Shown: in pieces, positions 14,664-22,491 of the stretch
Layout: every line of letters starts with the position of its first letter
Numbering within the stretch: position 1 is the stretch's first letter
Source of the DNA: Proteobacteria bacterium UBA6156
Lineage (GTDB): Bacteria; Pseudomonadota; Alphaproteobacteria; UBA2136; UBA6156
Length of the DNA: 35,395 nucleotides
Assembly (NCBI GenBank): GCA_002422365.1
Contig: DIUO01000045.1
Location: forward strand, 1 to 35,395
Reading direction: 5' to 3'
The notes under the pieces: model-generated
What the model was told of the DNA's origin: nothing
Seen by the model: only the letters and a program-made list of their open reading frames with translations
Database searches by the model: none
Program-made: the position numbers and the translations under genes

Positions 14664-15908
14664 CTAATTTTTGGCTTTGCGGGCTTTGACGAGTTCTTCG
14701 AAATACGCATCGGCATGGAAGGAGCTGCGGACGAGCGGGCCGCTGGCGACCATGAGGAAGCCTTTGTTTTTGGCTTGTTGTTCGTAGTCGGCAAATTGAT
14801 CGGGCGTGATGTAGGCCATGATGGGGTAGTGCTGCGGGCTGGGGCGCAGGTATTGGCCGATGGTGAGGAAGTCGACATCGGCCGCGCGGAGGTCGTCCAT
14901 CACTTGCAGCACTTCGTCGCGGCTTTCGCCTAAGCCTACCATCAGGCCGGATTTGGTGAAGACCGGGTGGCCGATTGCGGCGGCGTGTTCCTTCACGCGT
15001 TGCAGCAGGCGCAGGCTGCCAAAGTAGCGCGCGCCGGGGCGCACGGTGCGGTAGAGGCGGGGCACGGTTTCTAAATTGTGGTTGTAAACATCCGGCAGGG
15101 CGTTGGTGACGGTGTCGATGCTGCTTTCGGTGCGGCGGAAGTCCGGCGTGAGAATCTCGACCGTAGTGGTGGGCGACGTGGCCTTGATGGCGGTGATGCA
15201 GGCGGCCCAGTGGGCGGCGCCGCCGTCCGGCATGTCGTCTCTGTCCACACTGGTTATCACCATGTGTTTCAGGCCGAGGTCTTTCGCCATGTCGGCCAGG
15301 CTTTGGGGTTCGTGGGGGTTCACCGTGTTCGGTTTGCCGGTTTTGATGTTGCAGAAGGCGCAGCCGCGGGTGCAGGTGTCGCCGAGAATCATGACGGTTA
15401 AGTGGCCGCTGGCCCAGCAGTCGCCGATGTTCGGGCAGGCGGCTTCTTCGCATACCGTGTGCAATTTTTTGCTGCGGACGCGTTCGACGAGGTCGAAATA
15501 TTTCGGGCTGGTAGGGGCGCGGACGCGCAGCCACTCCGGCTTGGTGGACATGTGGGCGATGCCGCCTTCTACCCCCCCTGCCCGGCCGCCGCCGCGCAGG
15601 CCGGAGATGCGCTTGGCGGAGAGTTCTTTCAGTTTATCTTCTCTATAAGAATTGGCGCGGTAGGTGGGTTCGTGTTCGCTGGTGCCTTCGTCGTCGGTGA
15701 GCGGCGGTGCGCTGTCGCCGGGGGTTCGGCTGGGGGTGGCGTTAGGTGCGGCATTGGGGGTGGCCGCCCAGTTGAGGTCGGCGACGCCGTCGGTCGGGAT
15801 GCCCGCGTCCATCAGTTCGGCGCGCACGGCGTCGCGGTCGGCGCTGAGGGTGACCGGGCCGGGTTTGGGGGGGAGAGCTTCCTCGGGGGCGGTGAACTCG
15901 ATTTTCAT
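14664..15908 (-). CDS. lipA: Lipoyl synthase with a ~120-residue N-terminal extension
   Basis: Radical-SAM enzyme that inserts two sulfurs into octanoyl groups on E2 subunits to make lipoate. Both iron-sulfur sites are present: auxiliary cluster Cys153, Cys158, Cys164 (CEEAACPNIGDC), and radical-SAM cluster Cys179, Cys183, Cys186 (CTRGCAFC). The C-terminal R394-S-S motif completes the auxiliary-cluster ligands. The usual LipA begins near KPEWLRVRAP (residue 123); here about 120 residues precede it, Pro/Ala-rich and then charged. A Met at residue 120 has no ribosome-binding site, so the long form seems intended. It starts three bases after the upstream gene's stop. This is the last gene of the pdh operon. 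Confidence 0.95.
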   Translation of the reverse strand: MKIEFTAPEEALPPKPGPVTLSADRDAVRAELMDAGIPTDGVADLNWAATPNAAPNATPSRTPGDSAPPLTDDEGTSEHEPTYRANSYREDKLKELSAKRISGLRGGGRAGGVEGGIAHMSTKPEWLRVRAPTSPKYFDLVERVRSKKLHTVCEEAACPNIGDCWASGHLTVMILGDTCTRGCAFCNIKTGKPNTVNPHEPQSLADMAKDLGLKHMVITSVDRDDMPDGGAAHWAACITAIKATSPTTTVEILTPDFRRTESSIDTVTNALPDVYNHNLETVPRLYRTVRPGARYFGSLRLLQRVKEHAAAIGHPVFTKSGLMVGLGESRDEVLQVMDDLRAADVDFLTIGQYLRPSPQHYPIMAYITPDQFADYEQQAKNKGFLMVASGPLVRSSFHADAYFEELVKARKAKN

Positions 15909-15911
15909 GCT

Positions 15912-16295
15912 TTATTCTTTGTCACGCTCGAGGAGCTCTTGCAAGTGCAGGACGTGCAGGGCGAGTTGGGATTTGAAGCGGGCTTCCTCGGCCCGGTTGG
16001 CGGCCACCAGCGCGAAGAGCAGACCCATGCCGAGGGGCAGGATGTACTCGAGATACGGCACGATAGGCAGCGGCGGCAGGCGCAAGCCGTAGGCGGCCAC
16101 CATGGCCACCAGCACGGCGTAGGAGTTATACAGCAGCACCGTAGTGTAGCCCGAAAGCATGCCCAGCGCGGCATACACCAGCACCGCCAGGTTGGCGCGC
16201 CACACCGCACGGCGGGCGTAGGCGGCCAGGGCGGCGCTGTTGAGGCCGCGTATGGCTGGCTTGGTTGGGGTGGGTGTGCGGGTGATGGTGGTCAT
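15912..16295 (-). CDS. Small membrane protein of unknown function
   Basis: A 127-residue protein with hydrophobic segments near residues 33-55 (ANLAVLVYAALGMLSGYTTV), 57-75 (SYAVLVAMVAAYGL) and 82-100 (YILPLGMGLLFALVAANR), then a charged C-terminal helix. The N-terminus is Thr/Pro-rich. Its start overlaps the GNAT stop by four bases and its stop lies three bases before the lipA start, so it is tightly embedded in the operon. The TM2 region is the sort found in two- to three-helix inner-membrane proteins, but no family was recognised. Confidence 0.72.
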   Translation of the reverse strand: MTTITRTPTPTKPAIRGLNSAALAAYARRAVWRANLAVLVYAALGMLSGYTTVLLYNSYAVLVAMVAAYGLRLPPLPIVPYLEYILPLGMGLLFALVAANRAEEARFKSQLALHVLHLQELLERDKE

Positions 16296-16768
16296 GGTGC
16301 TTTTATCGAAAATTCAATTCTTGGAAGGTTGTTTATTACCACTTGCCTTACTTGACAGGCCGGATGGTTACCGAAAACTTTAGACCAGAATTTTTGCGCT
16401 TCCATATGGTTTTCCAAAACTTCCAAGCGCCAACTGCCTTGGTGTCTTTTCATGATTTTTTCCAGCATACACCTGCCAAGCCCCTTTCCGCGCCATTTAG
16501 GCAAAACATAAAATTCAGCGACTTCATATACTGTATCTTCATAACGCCGGACCATTGCCAAACTGCATACCGTACCCTCTTCATCTTTAAGATAATAAGG
16601 CCAACGGTCATTAGGTTCCTGCCAATAGTTATCAAAATGGCGATAATCATATTCGCCGTTTATGGGGGGTTTTCCTGTAAATGCACCAAGCTCGGCCAAG
16701 TATCCTTGAAACAGTTGCCAAAAGCTTGGCTTCTGAGATTCCGGGACAAGAACAAGGTCGTATTGCAT
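16292..16768 (-). CDS. GNAT-family N-acetyltransferase
   Basis: A 158-residue acetyltransferase. The acetyl-CoA binding motif A is clear: AEFYVLPKWRGKGLGRCMLE, with the R/Q-x-x-G-x-G/A pattern as RGKGLG. The following strand WRLEVLENHMEAQKFWSKVF fits motif B. The N-terminal half (HFDNYWQEPNDRWPYYL) contributes the substrate side and is less conserved. Substrate unknown. It sits eight bases after lpdA and overlaps the next gene by four, so it is part of the pdh operon. Lower GC than its neighbours, possibly a later insertion. Confidence 0.87.
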   Translation of the reverse strand: MQYDLVLVPESQKPSFWQLFQGYLAELGAFTGKPPINGEYDYRHFDNYWQEPNDRWPYYLKDEEGTVCSLAMVRRYEDTVYEVAEFYVLPKWRGKGLGRCMLEKIMKRHQGSWRLEVLENHMEAQKFWSKVFGNHPACQVRQVVINNLPRIEFSIKAP

Positions 16769-16776
16769 CTCGTTGA

Positions 16777-18165
16777 CTATCCGTTTAAAGCGCGGCCTTC
16801 GCTGGCGAGGACGGATTCCGCGATCATTTCAGAGAGGGTTGGGTGGGGGAGGCAGGCGTGGATGAAGTCGGCTTCCACGGCTTCCATGCTGCGGCCGAGG
16901 ACGAAGGTGGTGATCATTTCGGTGGCTTCCGTCCCGATGATATGGGCGCCGAGGAGCTCGCCGGTGGTGGCATCGAAGATGGTTTTGACCATGCCGTTGG
17001 GTTCGCCCAGTGCCAGGGCCTTGCCGTTGGCGGTGTAGGGGTAGCGGCCGATTTTGATGGCGCGGCCTGCGGCTTTGCAGGCTTGCTCTGTCAGCCCCGT
17101 GCTGCCCACTTGCGGGGTGCAGTAGGTGCAGCCGGGGACGTTGTCGTAGCGCATGGGGTGCGGGGCGTGGGCGAGTTTACCGGCTTTGTGGGCGATGGCT
17201 TCCGCCGCAATCACACCCTCGTGTGACGCAACATGGGCCAGCCAGGGCGCGCCGATGAGGTCTCCGATCGCGTAGATGTTGGGGATGCTGGTGCGGTACA
17301 TATTGTCGACCTTGACCGCACCTTTTTCCGGGAAGATTTTCAGTTCTTCCAGGCCCAGATTTTCGGTGTTTCCGGTGACGCCGATGGCGAGGATGGCGCG
17401 GTCGAAGGTCTTTTTCTCGCCGTTGATGGTGGCTTCGACATTATTTTTGGCGGGTTTCAGGCCTTCCACTTTGGCTTTGAGGGCGATGGTGATGCCGTCT
17501 TTTTCCAGTTCCTTCTTCAGCATGGATGAGATTTCTTCGTCTTCGGCGGGGCAGACGCGGTCTTGGGCCTCCACAATGGTGACGGCCACGCCGAGGGCGC
17601 GGTAGAAGCTGGCGAATTCGACCCCGATGGCCCCTGCCCCGATGACCAGCAGGGTTTTGGGCAGTTCGGTGGGGGTCATGGCTTCGCGGGCTGTCCAGAT
17701 GAGTTTGCCGTCGGCCTGCAGCACCCCCGGGATTTGCTTGGCGCGGGCGCCGGTGGCGAGGATGACGCTGCCGAAGGTGTAGGGGGTGCCATCGACAGTG
17801 AGAGATTTATCGGACGTGAGTTTGGCGGTGCCTTTGATGACGTCGATTTTGTTCTTTTTCATGAGGAACTCGACACCTTTGGAGAGCTTGGCGGCGACTT
17901 CTCGGCTGCGGGCGATGACGCGGGTGAAGTCGATGCCTTCGGACTTTACCTTAATGCCGAAGTCGGCCGCGTGGGCGATGGTGCGCTGGACCTCGGCCGC
18001 CTTGAGCAGCGCTTTGGTGGGGATGCAGCCCCAGTTGAGGCAGACGCCGCCCAGGGATTCTTTTTCGATAATCGCGGTAGAAAGGCCGAGCTGGGCGGCA
18101 CGGATGGCGGCGATGTAGCCGCCGGGGCCTGCGCCGATGACGATGAGGTCGTAGGATTTGGACAT
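16777..18165 (-). CDS. lpdA: Dihydrolipoyl dehydrogenase (E3 of pyruvate dehydrogenase)
   Basis: Flavoprotein that reoxidises dihydrolipoamide on E2 using NAD. Length 462 is typical. The FAD-binding GAGPGG lies at residues 11-16, and the redox-active disulfide Cys42/Cys47 in GGVCLNWGCIP. The NAD-binding GAGAIGVEFA is in the middle, followed by the second FAD segment IYAIGDLIGAPWLAHVA. The active-site base pair H441/E446 in HPTLSE is close to the C-terminus. AAGGAG precedes the ATG. It has no lipoyl domain of its own. A GC-rich palindromic gap separates it from the upstream Nudix gene. Confidence 0.98.
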   Translation of the reverse strand: MSKSYDLIVIGAGPGGYIAAIRAAQLGLSTAIIEKESLGGVCLNWGCIPTKALLKAAEVQRTIAHAADFGIKVKSEGIDFTRVIARSREVAAKLSKGVEFLMKKNKIDVIKGTAKLTSDKSLTVDGTPYTFGSVILATGARAKQIPGVLQADGKLIWTAREAMTPTELPKTLLVIGAGAIGVEFASFYRALGVAVTIVEAQDRVCPAEDEEISSMLKKELEKDGITIALKAKVEGLKPAKNNVEATINGEKKTFDRAILAIGVTGNTENLGLEELKIFPEKGAVKVDNMYRTSIPNIYAIGDLIGAPWLAHVASHEGVIAAEAIAHKAGKLAHAPHPMRYDNVPGCTYCTPQVGSTGLTEQACKAAGRAIKIGRYPYTANGKALALGEPNGMVKTIFDATTGELLGAHIIGTEATEMITTFVLGRSMEAVEADFIHACLPHPTLSEMIAESVLASEGRALNG

Positions 18166-18224
18166 GTGAAGGCTCCTTCTTTATTTGGTCAATTTATTAA
18201 AAATGGAACGCTGCGCTAGCTTTG

Positions 18225-18315
18225 ATAAACCTCCGGAGGGCCTCCCGGCGGGGGTGGGCCCCGGATAGGTAGCGGGGCCCGGCCTGAATGGGGCCCCTAC
18301 CCCTTTCAGGCCACC
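18225..18315. repeat. GC-rich palindromic intergenic element
   Basis: A cluster of nested inverted repeats in the gap upstream of lpdA: CCTCCGGAGG (18230-18239); GGGCCCC (18256-18262) with GGGGCCC (18274-18280); and GGCCTGAA (18281-18288) with TTCAGGCC (18305-18312), the last enclosing GGGG/CCCC. It looks like a mobile palindromic intergenic element of the REP kind, but only one copy is in the window. The flanks TTTATTTGGTC occur on both sides (near 18180 and 18378), as if a duplication framed the insert. An open frame across it is low-complexity and not called a gene. Confidence 0.5.
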
Positions 18316-18378
18316 CACTAACCTTCCGGGGTGACACCTACCCGCAGCTTGGGAACTTAGCGACGCACTCTTTTTCAT

Positions 18379-18894
18379 TTATTTGGTCTCTTTGAGGAAG
18401 AGTTTGAGGGATTGCTGGAAGCTGGGGGCGAGCAGGTAGGGGTAGCGTTTCAGCAGGTATTCGGCTTCGGCGCGGTTGAGGTAGTCGATGGCGTCGGCCT
18501 CGGCTTCCCAGCCCTTCACGTCTCCGCTGAAGGTGGCGGTGAAGAGTTGCGCGTTGGCGGATTTGGTTTGGAACGGCCCCAGAGCGGTGAGCTTGAGTTT
18601 TTTGGTGATGCCGAGTTCTTCTTGAAGCTCGCGGTGGGCGGCTTGTTCGTAGGTTTCGCCGACATCGACGGCGCCTGCGGCGCTGGCGGTGAAGGTGCGC
18701 GGAGACTCGGGCTTGGTGCTGGTGCGCCATTGCACGAGGATGGTGTCGTCGGCGTTGGTAAGGATGACGTGCACGGCACGGTAGCGTTGGCCTTTGGCCA
18801 CGGCTTCCGACCGTTCCATGGTGCCGAGTTCGACGTCGTTTTTGTCGGAGATGATGACGAGGTCGGGCTGGGGATTTTTGTTTTTAGGAGGCAT
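18379..18894 (-). CDS. Nudix hydrolase (canonical Nudix box)
   Basis: A 171-residue Nudix protein that would hydrolyse a nucleoside-diphosphate-linked substrate. The box is complete: G74-x5-E80-x7-R88-E89-L90-Q91-E92-E93-L94-G95-I96. The N-terminal part (DVELGTMERSEAVAKGQRYR then AVHVILTNADDTILVQWRT) resembles the isopentenyl-diphosphate isomerase-like / YfcD branch, which begins with a similar ERSEA and HR segment. Its start lies eight bases after the E2 stop, so it is cotranscribed with pdh genes. Substrate not known. Confidence 0.88.
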   Translation of the reverse strand: MPPKNKNPQPDLVIISDKNDVELGTMERSEAVAKGQRYRAVHVILTNADDTILVQWRTSTKPESPRTFTASAAGAVDVGETYEQAAHRELQEELGITKKLKLTALGPFQTKSANAQLFTATFSGDVKGWEAEADAIDYLNRAEAEYLLKRYPYLLAPSFQQSLKLFLKETK

Positions 18895-18902
18895 GATGCA
18901 GC

Positions 18903-20198
18903 TTACATTACGAGGATGATGGGGGTTTGGAGGTAGTGCTTGATGCGCGCGAGGAGCTCGGCACCGAGGGCGCCGTCTATCACGCGATGGTCGACGCTCA
19001 GGGTCATTTTCATGACGCTGGCGATTTCGATACCGCCTTCGGTCACCACGGCACGCTCTGTCGCCGCTCCGCAGGCCAAAATGGCGGCTTGCGGCGGGTT
19101 GATGATGGCGGAGAAGTCGTCGACGCCGTACATACCCAGGTTGGAGAGGCTGAAGGAACCGCCTTCGTATTGCTCGGGCTTGAGTTTACCCGCGCGGGCG
19201 TCGGCCGCCAGTTGCTTGACCTCGGTGCTGATGCTGGTGAGGGATTTTTGGTCGGCATTGGCCACCACCGGGGTGATGAGCCCGCCTTCGATACTGACGG
19301 CCACGGCGATATCCACATTGCCGAATTGCACGGTGCTGTCGGCGTTCCAGGCGGCGTTGGCGGCGGGGTAATCTTTCAGTGCCAGGGCGCAGGCTTTGAG
19401 GATGAAGTCGTTGACGCTCACTTTGATTTTTTGGCTCTCGAGGTGGGTGTTGAGCTGGCTGCGGACTTCGAGCAGTGCGTTCATGTTGACCTCGGCGCTC
19501 AGGTAAAAATGCGGCACGGTTTGCTTGCTGGCGGTGAGGCGGCTGGCGATGGCTTTGCGCATGGGGGTGAGTTTGACGAGGGTATCCGCCATGCGGGAGA
19601 TGGGGCGTTGGGCGCCTGCGGTGCGCTGGCCGCTGAGGACGTCTTGCGCCACAACACGGCCACCGGGGCCGGTGCCGACGACGGTGGAAATATCGACATT
19701 CTGCTGGCCTGCCAAGCGGCGGGCCAAGGGGCTGGCCTTTACACGAGTGTTTCGTGTTTGGTGTTTCGTGTTTTCGTGAGTAGCGCCGCTGGTATTGAAT
19801 TTGGGGAGGATGGCGCTGCTGAGGGTGGCGGTGTGTTGCACGGTTTCGTGCACATTGGCGCTGGCGGGTTCGGCCACCGTGGCGGTGGCGGCGGGTGCGG
19901 GGGCGGCTTCGGGCTTCTTCGCTTTGCTGGTGGGGGTGTAGTCGGCGGCTACGGATTCGTCTTTACCGCGCAGCACGGCGATGGGGGAGCCGACAGGAAG
20001 GTCGGTGCCGATTTCGCCTACAATTTTATGCAAAATACCGTCGTCGGAGGCTTCGACTTCCATGGTGGCTTTGTCGGTTTCCACTTCGGCAATCACGTCT
20101 CCGGCAGAGATTTTGTCGCCTTCCTTTTTAGTCCAGCGGGCCAGGCGGCCTTCGGTCATGGTCGGGCTGAGTTGGGGCATCAGGATGTCGATGGGCAT
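18903..20198 (-). CDS. pdhC: Pyruvate dehydrogenase E2, dihydrolipoyllysine acetyltransferase
   Basis: Core of the PDH complex; transfers acetyl groups to CoA. The 431-residue protein has one N-terminal lipoyl domain with lipoylated Lys43 in ETDKATMEVEA, an Ala/Pro linker, a peripheral subunit-binding domain near 154-190 (KASPLARRLAG, VVGTGPGGRVVAQDVL), and the catalytic domain ending with the H-x3-D-G motif DHRVIDG (His about 404). The linker contains a 13-residue segment HENTKHQTRNTRV (141-153) encoded by a repetitive DNA stretch at 19742-19778. It follows the Nudix pair and carries its own ribosome-binding site (AAGGAGA). Confidence 0.97.
   Translation of the reverse strand: MPIDILMPQLSPTMTEGRLARWTKKEGDKISAGDVIAEVETDKATMEVEASDDGILHKIVGEIGTDLPVGSPIAVLRGKDESVAADYTPTSKAKKPEAAPAPAATATVAEPASANVHETVQHTATLSSAILPKFNTSGATHENTKHQTRNTRVKASPLARRLAGQQNVDISTVVGTGPGGRVVAQDVLSGQRTAGAQRPISRMADTLVKLTPMRKAIASRLTASKQTVPHFYLSAEVNMNALLEVRSQLNTHLESQKIKVSVNDFILKACALALKDYPAANAAWNADSTVQFGNVDIAVAVSIEGGLITPVVANADQKSLTSISTEVKQLAADARAGKLKPEQYEGGSFSLSNLGMYGVDDFSAIINPPQAAILACGAATERAVVTEGGIEIASVMKMTLSVDHRVIDGALGAELLARIKHYLQTPIILVM
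19742..19778 (-). repeat. Short tandem-like repeat inside the pdhC linker
   Basis: About 37 bases built from the word ACACGAAAC or close variants, bounded by CACGA and TCGTG so that the ends are complementary. It is in frame with pdhC and encodes the polar HENTKHQTRNTRV between the Ala/Pro linker and the subunit-binding domain, unlike the rest of the linker. It looks like insertion or expansion of a simple repeat. Confidence 0.6.
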
Positions 20199-20224
20199 AT
20201 TATTATCTCCTTACAAACTACGGT

Positions 20225-20719
20225 TTATTTAATTTGAAATTCTTCGGTTTCCAGCCAGTTTTCGTACATTTCCATGGCGGTGGTGGTGTACATGCTGCCT
20301 TTGCCTATCTGGTGAAGGACCTCTTCGATCTCGACCCATTTGTAGTCGGTATGTTCGTCGTCCTGATGAGGTGTACCATCTTTTAACACCGCGACAAAGA
20401 CGTAGGATGGGCTTTGGACTTCGTCGCCATTGGGGTACTTGATGTAGGTCAGTTTGGGGTCGGTGATGATGCCGATCATTTCCAGTTCTTCGATACCCAG
20501 CCCCAGCTCTTCCTTCACCTCGCGGCGGGCGCAGGATTCGGCGCTGTCGGACATTTCGAAGAAGCCGCCGACGATGCTCCAGCCGCCGTTGTCGGCGCGT
20601 TTGCCCATCCAGATTTTGCCGTCTTTGTTCATGGCAATCACGGTGACTCCCGGCCAGAGAGTAAGCCCCTGCCCCCATTTTTGGCGCAGTTTCCAGAGGT
20701 CTGACCCCACAAAACCCAT
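20225..20719 (-). CDS. Nudix-family protein, first of a tandem pair (nearest pdhC)
   Basis: A 164-residue Nudix protein. The box is G52-x5-D58-x7-R66-E67-V68-K69-E70-E71-L72-G73-L74, complete except that Asp58 stands for the usual Glu. The catalytic R-E-x-x-E-E is intact, so activity is likely. The N-terminal DLWKLRQKWGQ segment is shared with the neighbouring gene, which shows they are paralogues. It starts in a TAATG overlap with that gene and ends 26 bases before pdhC. It resembles ADP-ribose/nucleotide-type Nudix enzymes in layout, but the substrate cannot be told. Confidence 0.85.
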   Translation of the reverse strand: MGFVGSDLWKLRQKWGQGLTLWPGVTVIAMNKDGKIWMGKRADNGGWSIVGGFFEMSDSAESCARREVKEELGLGIEELEMIGIITDPKLTYIKYPNGDEVQSPSYVFVAVLKDGTPHQDDEHTDYKWVEIEEVLHQIGKGSMYTTTAMEMYENWLETEEFQIK

Positions 20720-21213
20720 TACTTCACCTGCACTTTGCCGGTTTGGAGGAAGGCTTGGTAGAGTTTGAGCGAGATGAGGGCGTCCGGTTTCATGGGGGTG
20801 GGCAGGTTATTCAGTGCGAAGAGGCCGAATTCGGTATGTTCTTCGTCTTCGCCGTTCTGCAAGGGTTCGTTATGGGTTTTGACGAACATATGGTTGATGA
20901 TTTGCACTACGTCTCCGTTGGGGTAGGTGTAGGTGGTTTCGGCGGGGTCACTGTGGATGCCGATAAACGTCCAATCCTCGGGCACCGTGCGTACGCCGGT
21001 TTCTTCTTCCATCTCGGCTATCACCGTATCCATGATGCTGGCGCCGATTTCCACACTGCCGCCCATGTAGCTCCATTCTCCGCCATGGGCGCGCTTGCCG
21101 AGGTGCAGCAGGCCCTCGTTATTCACCAAAATGAGGCCCACGCCGGGCATGAGGATGGGCTGGCTGCCCAGCGCTTGGCGGAGTTTCCACATGTAGGAGC
21201 CGATGTAGGACAT
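20719..21213 (-). CDS. Nudix-fold protein with a degenerate Nudix box, second of the tandem pair
   Basis: A 164-residue paralogue of the downstream Nudix gene: same length, same YMWKLRQALG start and MPGVGLILVNNEG strand. The Nudix box departs from consensus at two places: residue 58 is Ala (normally Glu) and residue 66 is Ala (normally Arg); Glu67, Glu70, Glu71 and Gly73 remain. Loss of the Arg suggests altered or weak hydrolysis, perhaps a binding role. It starts four bases after pdhB and ends in a TAATG overlap with the next gene. Confidence 0.83.
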   Translation of the reverse strand: MSYIGSYMWKLRQALGSQPILMPGVGLILVNNEGLLHLGKRAHGGEWSYMGGSVEIGASIMDTVIAEMEEETGVRTVPEDWTFIGIHSDPAETTYTYPNGDVVQIINHMFVKTHNEPLQNGEDEEHTEFGLFALNNLPTPMKPDALISLKLYQAFLQTGKVQVK

Positions 21214-21217
21214 GCGG

Positions 21218-22198
21218 CTATTTGCCCAGGACTTTGCGGATTTCGCGGACGATATCTTCTACCTGCGGGACGCAGAGAGTTTCCAGATTGCTCGCGTAGG
21301 GCAGCGGCACGGGGAGCTGCGACATGCGGACGACGGGGGCGTCGAGTTCGTCCCAGCATTTATCGGAGATGGTGGCCATGACCTCGGCACCCACGCCTGC
21401 GGCGGCCCAGTTTTCTTCTAACACCACCGCTTTGTGGGTTTTGGAGACGGATTGCACGATGGTGTCGGTATCCAGCGGGCGCAGGGAGCGGAGGTCGATC
21501 ACTTCCACGCTGATGCCTTCGGACTCGAGGATATTGGCGGCTTCCAGCGCTTTGACGGACATCATGGAGTAGGCGATGAGGGTGAGGTCTTTCCCCTGTT
21601 TGGCAACGTGCGCTTTGCCGATGGGGAGCGTGAAGTCGTCGCCTTCTGGCACTTCGGCGCTCAGGCCGTAGAGGACTTCGTGCTCGAGACAAATGACCGG
21701 GGCGTTGTCGCGGATGGCGGCTTTGAGGAGGCCTTTGGCGTCGTGTGCGTTAGACGGCGCGATGACTTTGAGGCCGGGGATGTTCATGTACCAGCTGGCG
21801 AAGTCTTGACTATGCTGGGCGGCAACGTGGGCTGCGACACCGTTGAGGCCGCGGAAAACCATGGGGGATGTGACCTTACCGCCGGACATGTAATAAGTTT
21901 TGGCGGCGGAGTTGATGATGTGGTCTGTCGCCAGCAGCGCGAAGTTCCAGGTCATATATTCGACAATCGGGCGCAGGCCAGACATGGCGGCGCCGACGGC
22001 GATGCCGGTGAAGCCGAGCTCGGCGATGGGGGTGTCTATCACCCGTTGTGGGCCGAACTCTTGCACCATGCCCTGGCTGCATTTGTAGGCACCTTGGTAG
22101 TCGGCCACTTCTTCGCCAATAAGGAACACGCGCTCGTCGCGGCGCATTTCTTCGGACATCGCGTCGCGGATGGCTTCTCGGTAGGTGATTTGGGGCAT
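21218..22198 (-). CDS. pdhB: Pyruvate dehydrogenase E1 component, beta subunit
   Basis: Pairs with PdhA to form the TPP-dependent E1 that decarboxylates pyruvate. The 326-residue protein begins MPQITYREAIRDAMSEEM and shows GEEVADYQGAYKCS, the RVIDTPIAELGFTGIAVGAA TPP-side segment and the C-terminal transketolase domain with IDLRSLRPLDTDTI. The N-terminal lipoyl domain found in some alphaproteobacterial PdhB proteins is absent. It follows the small exported protein's stop by one base and precedes the Nudix pair. Confidence 0.97.
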   Translation of the reverse strand: MPQITYREAIRDAMSEEMRRDERVFLIGEEVADYQGAYKCSQGMVQEFGPQRVIDTPIAELGFTGIAVGAAMSGLRPIVEYMTWNFALLATDHIINSAAKTYYMSGGKVTSPMVFRGLNGVAAHVAAQHSQDFASWYMNIPGLKVIAPSNAHDAKGLLKAAIRDNAPVICLEHEVLYGLSAEVPEGDDFTLPIGKAHVAKQGKDLTLIAYSMMSVKALEAANILESEGISVEVIDLRSLRPLDTDTIVQSVSKTHKAVVLEENWAAAGVGAEVMATISDKCWDELDAPVVRMSQLPVPLPYASNLETLCVPQVEDIVREIRKVLGK

Positions 22199-22199
22199 G

Positions 22200-22487
22200 T
22201 TATTTGTCTTCCTTAGCTTTGGAATTGTTTTTTAATGGCTCTACCTTTTCATGCGGCGCATTTGTATGGCCAATTAACTCGGCTTTTTCATTGAAGTGAG
22301 CATAGGTGATTGGAACCCAAATAAATCCGGATACTGTCGGTGCGGTTTGTAATTTCCAAGTTTTACCTGAAATAGCTTCTATAACTACTGGCGTCTGCCC
22401 GCCGGAAATCTGGTAAGATCCCTCGAGCGCGTTCGTTTTCGAAGCTCCGCAAAGTAAAACCGCGCTTATAATGAAAAAATTCTTCAT
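22200..22487 (-). CDS. Small exported protein between pdhA and pdhB
   Basis: A 95-residue protein with an N-terminal signal peptide (MKNFFIISAVLLCGASKTNA, likely cleaved before LEGSYQ). The mature part has about 70 residues, beta-rich at first (VVIEAISGKTWKLQTAP) and then with a Lys/Asn/Glu tail. GGAG seven bases before the ATG at 22487 marks the start; a longer frame from 22508 has no ribosome-binding site and would overlap pdhA. Its AT-rich codon use differs from the surrounding pdh genes, suggesting insertion. Function unknown; an exported protein in a PDH operon is unexpected. Confidence 0.68.
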   Translation of the reverse strand: MKNFFIISAVLLCGASKTNALEGSYQISGGQTPVVIEAISGKTWKLQTAPTVSGFIWVPITYAHFNEKAELIGHTNAPHEKVEPLKNNSKAKEDK

Positions 22488-22491
22488 ATCT

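Noticed and set aside
18181..18378. 65-codon open frame across the palindromic element
   Set aside because: Gly/Pro-rich translation of a palindrome, with no ribosome-binding site.
18927..20237. 436-codon open frame antisense to pdhC
   Set aside because: Shadow frame; pdhC on the minus strand has all domains and catalytic motifs.
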